From: Bacteroidales bacterium
GTDB lineage: Bacteria > Bacteroidota > Bacteroidia > Bacteroidales > VadinHA17
Reading direction: 5' to 3'
Assembly: GCA_027451265.1 (NCBI GenBank)
Contig: DAIDJT010000063.1
Coordinates: forward strand, 1-10,526
Length of the DNA: 10,526 nt
The translations under genes and the position numbers were made by a program. This document shows positions 5,684 through 10,526 of this stretch, one piece after another (position 1 is the stretch's first letter; every line of letters begins with the position of its first letter). Under the pieces are notes generated by a model. The model was not told the origin of the DNA. It did not search any database and worked only from the letters and a program-made list of their open reading frames with translations.

Positions 5684-7390
5684 TCAGCTTACCTTATACA
5701 GACCAAGTGTCTTTTCCTCGAATGAAGCAATAAATTCGGACCTGACCCTGTTTTCAGAAACGGCCTGGGATATGAACAATTCTGCCGATGTGGCATAGAC
5801 CGCATCACGCTGTGCATCATGGAGCAGCAGGTAACCCATAACTATATTGGCTGCCATCTCCACCAGGCGTCTGGCGTGGAAATCTGTCAGTTCATTGTTG
5901 CCGGCTGCAAGAACCTGTGCCACCCTCTTTTCAAAATCATCAGTCAGGGAAATAAGCTCTTTGTGAAGGTGATCAAGCTCAGGCCTGAGCTCCTTCTTTT
6001 CATATTCGTGTATCTGGGCCAGGTATCCGCCCGTGGTAACGCCTCTTATTGCTGCAACAACCTGGAGCTGCGATGTGCCTTCGTATATCGAGGTTATGCG
6101 TGCGTCACGATACAGCCTCTCCACCGGGAAGTCCTTGATGAATCCGGCGCCACCGTGTATCTGAACGGCGTCATAGGCAATGCGGTTGCACCACTCGCTG
6201 GTGATGAGCTTGACCATCGGGGTGTAAATATCCGCAAGCCTTGTGTTGCTCTTCAGGTCCTCACGCTCTTCCTTCGTCAGAGGTCTTTCGGCACCGATGA
6301 ATGACCATGCCTTGTAGGTGTCGACGAAACGGGCTGTCTCATAAAGCAGCGACCTCATCGCCTCAAGGCGAACCCTCATCAGAGTCAGCATCTCAAAGAC
6401 GGCCGGAAACTGGTCTATGGTTTTGCCGAATTGCTTTCTCTCAGAGGCATATTTTCTGGCTTCTTCGTATGCAGCCTGTGCAATGCCCACCGACTGTGCT
6501 CCGACACCCAGTCTGGCTCCGTTCATAAGTGACATCACATATTTTATGAGTCCCATGCGCCGCTCACCGACCAGTTTGGCCGGGGCGTTGCGGAACACCA
6601 GTTCGCAGGTGGGTGAACCCTTTATGCCCATCTTGTTCTCTATGCGCCTGACGATGACACCGCCGTGTGCCCTGTCATATACAAATAGCGAGAGACCCCT
6701 GCCGTCTGTCGTTCCCTCTTCGGAACGGGCGAGCACAAGTGATATCTCGGCATCGCCGTTGGTGATGAAACGTTTTACGCCGTTGAGCAGCCAGGTGCCC
6801 CTGGCTTCGTCATAGTGAGCTTTGAGCTGCACAGCCTGGAGATCAGAGCCGGCATCCGGCTCGGTCAGGTCCATGGCGGCTGTGGCGCCCTTGTTGAAAC
6901 GTGGCAGGAAATCCTGCCTGATGTCATCAGAGGCAAACTCAAGGATAGTCTCACCGCAGTCCTGCAGGCCCCAGATATTTGCAAATCCTGCATCAGCCCT
7001 TGAGACCAGTTCGGCAGCCATGACATAAGGAACCATCGGGAAATTGAGGCCGTCATACCTGCGCGGGAAGTTCATCCCTATCACACCCGCCCTTGTCAGA
7101 GCCTCGTGGTTCTCACGCGTTCCCCTTGCATAGGTAACGTGACCATCAGAAACAGTGGGGCCGTCATGATCCACATCCTCGGCATTGGGTGCAATTATAT
7201 CGGCACAGATGGCTCCGATGATTTCAAGCACCTTGTCATAATTGTCCATGGCATCCTCAAAGTCATGCGGGGCATAATCATACTGATCCCCGTCCCTGTA
7301 ATCCATCTCCTTCAGCCTGACGATCTTTTCCATCGCCGGGTGTGTCAGGTGGAACCGGAGGTCCCTGTTGTCTGTATAGAAATTTGCCAT
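5684..7390 (-). CDS. Acyl-CoA dehydrogenase family flavoprotein, long form (568 residues)
   Basis: An FAD-dependent acyl-CoA dehydrogenase that would oxidise an acyl-CoA to the 2-enoyl-CoA (or run in reverse) in the cytoplasm, passing electrons to the ETF encoded just upstream. The first family signature is DLTEPDAGSDLQA (174-186) and the second is QIHGGAGFIKDFPVERLYRD (410-429). IYEGTSQLQ (435-443) places Glu437 at the catalytic-base position of the MCAD/SCAD type. The conserved region ARKYASERKQFGKTIDQFPA (311-330) is also present. Classical members have about 380 residues. This one carries roughly 40 extra residues at the N-terminus and about 120 beyond the catalytic core (450-568), mostly helical, as in the longer bacterial subfamily. 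Chain-length specificity cannot be read from sequence. The start ATG at 7390 lies 34 bases after the etfA stop, consistent with one operon, which ends at the terminator downstream. Confidence 0.95.
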   Translation of the reverse strand: MANFYTDNRDLRFHLTHPAMEKIVRLKEMDYRDGDQYDYAPHDFEDAMDNYDKVLEIIGAICADIIAPNAEDVDHDGPTVSDGHVTYARGTRENHEALTRAGVIGMNFPRRYDGLNFPMVPYVMAAELVSRADAGFANIWGLQDCGETILEFASDDIRQDFLPRFNKGATAAMDLTEPDAGSDLQAVQLKAHYDEARGTWLLNGVKRFITNGDAEISLVLARSEEGTTDGRGLSLFVYDRAHGGVIVRRIENKMGIKGSPTCELVFRNAPAKLVGERRMGLIKYVMSLMNGARLGVGAQSVGIAQAAYEEARKYASERKQFGKTIDQFPAVFEMLTLMRVRLEAMRSLLYETARFVDTYKAWSFIGAERPLTKEEREDLKSNTRLADIYTPMVKLITSEWCNRIAYDAVQIHGGAGFIKDFPVERLYRDARITSIYEGTSQLQVVAAIRGVTTGGYLAQIHEYEKKELRPELDHLHKELISLTDDFEKRVAQVLAAGNNELTDFHARRLVEMAANIVMGYLLLHDAQRDAVYATSAELFISQAVSENRVRSEFIASFEEKTLGLYKVS

Positions 7391-7424
7391 TACTGTTTTT
7401 ATTTGCGTTCGGACTGCTGTTTGT

Positions 7425-8444
7425 TTACCTGGCGTTGGCCTTGTAATATTTGATGAGCCTGGGTATGACCTCGGCCACGTCGCCGTTGATCACATAGTCG
7501 GCAATACTGTTGATGGGGGCCATCGGGTCATTATTGATTGCAATGATCTTACCGCTCTGGTTCATCCCTGCCGTGTGCTGTATCTGCCCGGAGATGCCAC
7601 AGGCAATGTAAAGCTTCGGTCTGACGGTGACACCCGTCTGTCCTACCTGTCGTTCGTGGCCTGCGTAACCGGCATCGACAGCGGCTCTTGAGGCTGCCAC
7701 CTCACCTCCGAGCAGCGAAGCAAGTTCGTAAAGCATGGCGAAGTTTTCCTTCGAACCTACTCCGTAACCGCCTGATACAATTATCTGTGCCGATTTGATG
7801 TCAACCTTGCGGGCCTCCATGTGCCTCTCGATGATCTCAACTGCAAGGTCTTCGGGTTTGATGAATGCGGAGACATCAATTCTCCTGAGTTCTCCCCTGT
7901 AATTCTTGTTTATGATTTCGCGCTTCATCACCCCCTCGCGGACAGTGGCCATCTGGGGCCTGTGGTCAGGGTTGATGATTGTGGCGATTATATTGCCTCC
8001 GAAGGCAGGCCTGATCTGGTATAACAGGTTCTTATATGTGGTGTCAGTCTTCTTTACGTAGTGATCGCCTATTTCCAGGCTGGTGCAATCTGCCGTCAGG
8101 CCGCTGTGCAGCGCCGAGGAGACCCTGGGGCCAAGGTCGCGGCCGGTTGTTGTTGCGCCCATAAGCGCTATCTGCGGCTGTTCCTGCTTGAAAAGGCCGG
8201 TAATAACCGATGTGTAGGGCATTGTGCGGTAGTGCTCAAGGACCGGGTCATCGCCCAGGTGCACAACGTCAACGCCGTAAGGGAAAAGCTCGTTTTCAAT
8301 GCCATCCAGACCGCTCCCGAGTACCAGTGCCTCGAGCCGGCAGCCAAGGGTGTCAGCAAGTGATCTCCCCCTGGTAAGCAGTTCAAGACTCACCTCGGCA
8401 GGTCTGCCTTCATCAAGTTCGCAAAAGACGAATAGATTGTTCAC
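7425..8444 (-). CDS. etfA: Electron transfer flavoprotein alpha subunit
   Basis: The alpha subunit of ETF binds FAD and shuttles electrons between acyl-CoA dehydrogenases and a quinone oxidoreductase or other acceptor. I place the start at GTG 8444, giving MNNLFVFCELDEG, the normal N-terminus of the family, and 339 residues, the usual length. The open frame runs upstream to a TTG at 8489, but that would add 15 atypical residues and overlap etfB. The N-terminal part (1-190) is the ETF alpha/beta fold with the GRDLGPRVSSAL segment (101-112). The C-terminal FAD domain has SGGYGVGS (224-231), Arg253, RQVGQTG (265-271), the signature LYIACGISGQIQHTAGM (278-294) and AINNDP (302-307). The start lies 22 bases after the etfB stop. 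There is no N-terminal ferredoxin extension. Confidence 0.96.
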   Translation of the reverse strand: MNNLFVFCELDEGRPAEVSLELLTRGRSLADTLGCRLEALVLGSGLDGIENELFPYGVDVVHLGDDPVLEHYRTMPYTSVITGLFKQEQPQIALMGATTTGRDLGPRVSSALHSGLTADCTSLEIGDHYVKKTDTTYKNLLYQIRPAFGGNIIATIINPDHRPQMATVREGVMKREIINKNYRGELRRIDVSAFIKPEDLAVEIIERHMEARKVDIKSAQIIVSGGYGVGSKENFAMLYELASLLGGEVAASRAAVDAGYAGHERQVGQTGVTVRPKLYIACGISGQIQHTAGMNQSGKIIAINNDPMAPINSIADYVINGDVAEVIPRLIKYYKANAR

Positions 8445-8466
8445 TGCAGTTATTTTTATCCGTTTA

Positions 8467-9330
8467 TCAACCAATAGTATGATTCTCAAGCAACTCCCTC
8501 ACAAGCGATTCGATGTCGCCATCCGAAGCAGTCAGCCTCTTCGACTCCTTTGACTGGAGTATGACGTTCTCTATCTCCTTGACCTTTGTGGGTGACCCGG
8601 AAAGTCCGAGTTTTTCGGGGTCGGCTCCGATGGCATCAACTCCCCATTCGGTTATTTTTATTGCCGGCCTGCCGGCTGCGATATAGTCTGAGCTCTCTGC
8701 CTGCAGTTCAGTGTCAGTGCGTGCATATTTGTACTTCATTACCAGCTTCGCGTTGCGATACCGGCAGGCAGGTGCGGTGCCGTTGACTGTCACCACCAGC
8801 GGCAGCGGTGCAGAGACGTTCTCCACACCCCGTTCCAGCCTGCGGCGGATTATGAGTCTTTCACCTTCGAAATGCATCTCTTCGGCATATGTCACCTGCG
8901 GCCATCCAAGCTTCTCAGCCACCTGCGGTCCCACCTGTGCGGTGTCACCGTCAATCGCCTGCCGTCCGCCGATCACCAGGTCGGGCGCCAGTCTTCGCAC
9001 TGCAAGTGCAAGTGCGTATGATGTGGCAAGGGTGTCTGACCCCGCGAAGGCCCTGTCAGTGAGCAGTATACCGTCATCGGCGCCGCGGTACAGACCCTCA
9101 CGGATTATCTCCGCGGCCCTCACCGGGCCCATTGTCAGCAGCGTCACCGTCACCCCTTCATAGCTCTCCTTTATGCGAAGTGCCTGCTCGAGTGCGTTCA
9201 GGTCCTCGGGATTGAAAATGGCTGGCAGCACGCTCCTGTTGACGGTGCCGTCAGCTTTCATGGCATCAGGGCCCACATTGCGCGTATCAGGAACCTGCTT
9301 GGCAAGTACAACGATCTTGATTCCGTTCAT
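8467..9330 (-). CDS. etfB: Electron transfer flavoprotein beta subunit
   Basis: The beta subunit of ETF, which binds AMP in classical ETFs and a second FAD in bifurcating ones. The ATG at 9330 gives a 287-residue protein starting MNGIKIVVLAKQVPDTRNV, the standard beginning; the open frame upstream to 9429 is non-coding leader. Family segments are FNPEDLNALEQALRIKE (39-55), the GGRQAIDGDTAQVGP motif (121-135), WPQVTYAEE (143-151) and LPLVVTVNG followed by CRYRNAKL near 176-196, the dehydrogenase recognition-loop region. The DGDTAQVGP form resembles FixA-like and bifurcating EtfB proteins more than mitochondrial ETF (which has DDDCNQTG), so bifurcation is possible but unproven. It is the first gene of the operon with etfA and the acyl-CoA dehydrogenase, and has a promoter 23 bases upstream. 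Confidence 0.96.
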   Translation of the reverse strand: MNGIKIVVLAKQVPDTRNVGPDAMKADGTVNRSVLPAIFNPEDLNALEQALRIKESYEGVTVTLLTMGPVRAAEIIREGLYRGADDGILLTDRAFAGSDTLATSYALALAVRRLAPDLVIGGRQAIDGDTAQVGPQVAEKLGWPQVTYAEEMHFEGERLIIRRRLERGVENVSAPLPLVVTVNGTAPACRYRNAKLVMKYKYARTDTELQAESSDYIAAGRPAIKITEWGVDAIGADPEKLGLSGSPTKVKEIENVILQSKESKRLTASDGDIESLVRELLENHTIG

Positions 9331-9352
9331 CTCATTCTCGCTTTTGAAGGGG

Positions 9353-9381
9353 CAAATATAATAATAAAACGATACCGCAAA
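9353..9381 (-). promoter_or_regulatory. Promoter of the etfB-etfA-dehydrogenase operon
   Basis: On the minus strand a -33-like TTTG (plus coordinates 9378-9381) is followed after 17 bases by TATATTTG (9353-9360), matching the Bacteroidota pattern TTTG/TAnnTTTG, with a spacer slightly shorter than the commonly quoted one. The -7 box ends 22 bases before the etfB ATG, so the leader would be only about 15 bases long. Confidence 0.6.
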
Positions 9382-9423
9382 ACCGGGTAAAACTAATTTA
9401 CCGAAATCCGTTCGAAACATAAT

Positions 9424-9470
9424 TGTCATATATGATGCTGAAAGATAGATTTATAACATGTCATATGTGA
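9424..9470. promoter_or_regulatory. Two tandem palindromic operator-like elements in the divergent region
   Basis: The 12-mer TGTCATATRTGA occurs twice, at 9424-9435 and 9459-9470, 35 bases apart and differing at one position. The core of the first copy, TCATATATGA, is a perfect 10-base palindrome, and the second lies inside ATGT...ACAT flanks. The pair lies between the etfB promoter and the divergent transporter gene and could serve either. The site is AT-rich and no regulator can be named. Confidence 0.35.
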
Positions 9471-9585
9471 ACATAAACCTGATACGGTCGAAAATGCGAA
9501 CTTCTTTATCAGCTTCAGCGGCACAGCTATCGAAAAATCAGTTAATTTCGCCGCCGACTCAGCAATACTTTTTTTTATCTCTCCG

Positions 9586-10500
9586 ATGAAAGGTAAACCC
9601 TACGCAGCGCTTGTTCTTTCAATGATCTTCTGGTCATTTTCATTTGTCTGGTTCAAGGTGGCAAACGCCGACTATGACCCTGTGGCCATTGTGTTTATCA
9701 GGCTGTGCCTGGCTATTGTCTTCCTTTCAGGGTTCCTTTGGATTACCGGGCGCTTTATGAGGGTAAAGAAGGGAGACCGCAAGTACTTCTTCCTGCTGGC
9801 CCTGTTTGAACCTTTCTTCTACTTCCTGGGTGAGAGCTTCGGATTGACATATGTATCCTCCACCGTGGGATCCGTGATCATCTCCACCATACCGGTCTTT
9901 GCAGTCATCTTTGCATTTGTGATTTACCGTGAACGGTTGAAACTGATCAACTACATGGGTGTGATTTTATCATTTATTGGTGTGATCATATTCATTACCA
10001 ACAGCACCGGCAGCATCAACCTGAATCCCAAAGGGCTGGCCCTCATGTTCCTGGCGGTGGTTTCAGCAGTGGGATACAACATGGTCCTTCACCGGCTTGC
10101 ATATGACTATGATCCTGTTACGATAGTCAACATCCAGAACATAATAGGCGCCATACTTTTCCTCCCGATCTTCCTGATATTTGATCTTAAGGATCTTATA
10201 GCCACAGGAATCGTTGCGAAGAGCTTCGGTGCCATAGTTCTTCTTTCTGTCTTCGCCTCGTGCGGAGCCTTCGTTCTCTTTGCCTATTCAGTCAGGCATG
10301 TGGGTATAGCCCGTGCCAATATCTTCAGCAACCTGATCCCGGTGTTTACCGCGCTCTTTGCATTCATGATTGTTGGCGACAGGCTTACTGTGCGGAACGG
10401 AGTTGGAATGGCGGTGGTTATAGCCGGCCTCTTCCTTTCGCAGGCCGGGAAGAACAGGAAGGCCGTGGTTGACACCGACTTCGCGGGAAGAAGTGCCTGA
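9586..10500 (+). CDS. EamA/DMT-family membrane transporter (RhaT/RarD-like permease)
   Basis: A 304-residue inner-membrane protein made of two homologous five-helix EamA halves, the usual size for drug/metabolite transporter superfamily members that export or import small metabolites such as amino acids. Helices are near 6-24, 34-53, 67-85, 91-113, 122-138, 150-167, 178-198, 212-234, 243-263 and 270-286. Family-like features are the first-helix FWSFSFVWFK stretch (15-24), VSSTVGSVIISTIPVFAVIF (90-109) at the end of the first half with ERL after it, and the equivalent SNLIPVFTALFAFMIVGDRL (248-267) in the second half. The substrate cannot be predicted. It is transcribed away from etfB and seems to stand alone. 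The ATG at 9586 is preceded by a T8 run and has no clear ribosome binding site; a near-match -7 box (TAATTTCG, 9543-9550) is weak. Nothing recognisable follows the stop at 10500. Confidence 0.93.
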   Translation: MKGKPYAALVLSMIFWSFSFVWFKVANADYDPVAIVFIRLCLAIVFLSGFLWITGRFMRVKKGDRKYFFLLALFEPFFYFLGESFGLTYVSSTVGSVIISTIPVFAVIFAFVIYRERLKLINYMGVILSFIGVIIFITNSTGSINLNPKGLALMFLAVVSAVGYNMVLHRLAYDYDPVTIVNIQNIIGAILFLPIFLIFDLKDLIATGIVAKSFGAIVLLSVFASCGAFVLFAYSVRHVGIARANIFSNLIPVFTALFAFMIVGDRLTVRNGVGMAVVIAGLFLSQAGKNRKAVVDTDFAGRSA

Positions 10501-10526
10501 AAACCCTGAAAATGCAGCTTTAATCA

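Noticed and set aside
5819..6304. Plus-strand open frame of 161 codons
   Set aside because: It is antisense to the conserved acyl-CoA dehydrogenase gene and has no signal, domain or upstream site supporting it.
8711..9163. Plus-strand open frame of 150 codons
   Set aside because: It is antisense to etfB, is Ser/Arg-rich and low in complexity as expected for a shadow frame, and has no family resemblance.
9331..9429. Longer N-terminus for EtfB
   Set aside because: The extra 33 residues are absent from the family start, and the stretch contains the promoter elements.
9569..9576. T8 run as a terminator on the plus strand
   Set aside because: No GC-rich hairpin precedes it and no plus-strand gene ends upstream.

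Overview
The window looks like a chromosomal segment of an anaerobic or facultatively anaerobic member of the Bacteroidota, probably Bacteroidales-like. Three things point there. Both promoter-like elements carry a perfect Bacteroidota -7 box (TATATTTG). Shine-Dalgarno sequences are weak. The secreted proteins are of types common in that phylum: an outer-membrane barrel resembling the DUF5777 family and a lipoprotein cytochrome of the 'FCxGCHG...W...GA' type. No RNA genes, insertion sequences, CRISPR arrays or origins were seen. All genes except the last lie on the minus strand, so the account below runs from right to left.

Region 1 (10526-9331): one plus-strand gene for a ten-helix EamA/DMT-family transporter (9586-10500). 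A 255-base divergent intergenic region separates it from etfB. That region holds a good etfB promoter and two tandem copies of a palindromic, operator-like element.

Region 2 (9330-5624): a three-gene operon, etfB-etfA-acyl-CoA dehydrogenase. It encodes both subunits of an electron-transfer flavoprotein and a 568-residue acyl-CoA dehydrogenase with a C-terminal extension. Together they move electrons from acyl-CoA oxidation (or to enoyl-CoA reduction) through ETF. A Rho-independent terminator (5624-5654) follows the operon.

Region 3 (5623-1): a second, tightly packed operon with its own promoter. It encodes a monoheme cytochrome c lipoprotein, an outer-membrane beta-barrel, a heptaheme cytochrome c with a C-terminal membrane anchor, a four-helix di-heme cytochrome b, a Tat-exported protein with four ferredoxin-type clusters, a ten-helix NrfD/ActC-like quinone-site subunit, and the start of a secreted protein cut by the window edge. 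Several gene pairs overlap by 4-8 bases. The set looks like a membrane quinol:cytochrome c redox complex of the general Hmc/Dsr/Cbc/alternative-complex-III kind, but without an HdrD-like or molybdopterin subunit. Next to it are an outer-membrane barrel and a lipoprotein heme protein. The most interesting reading is an uncharacterised route carrying electrons between the quinone pool and the periplasm or outer membrane. That function is inference; the subunit composition is read directly from the sequence.
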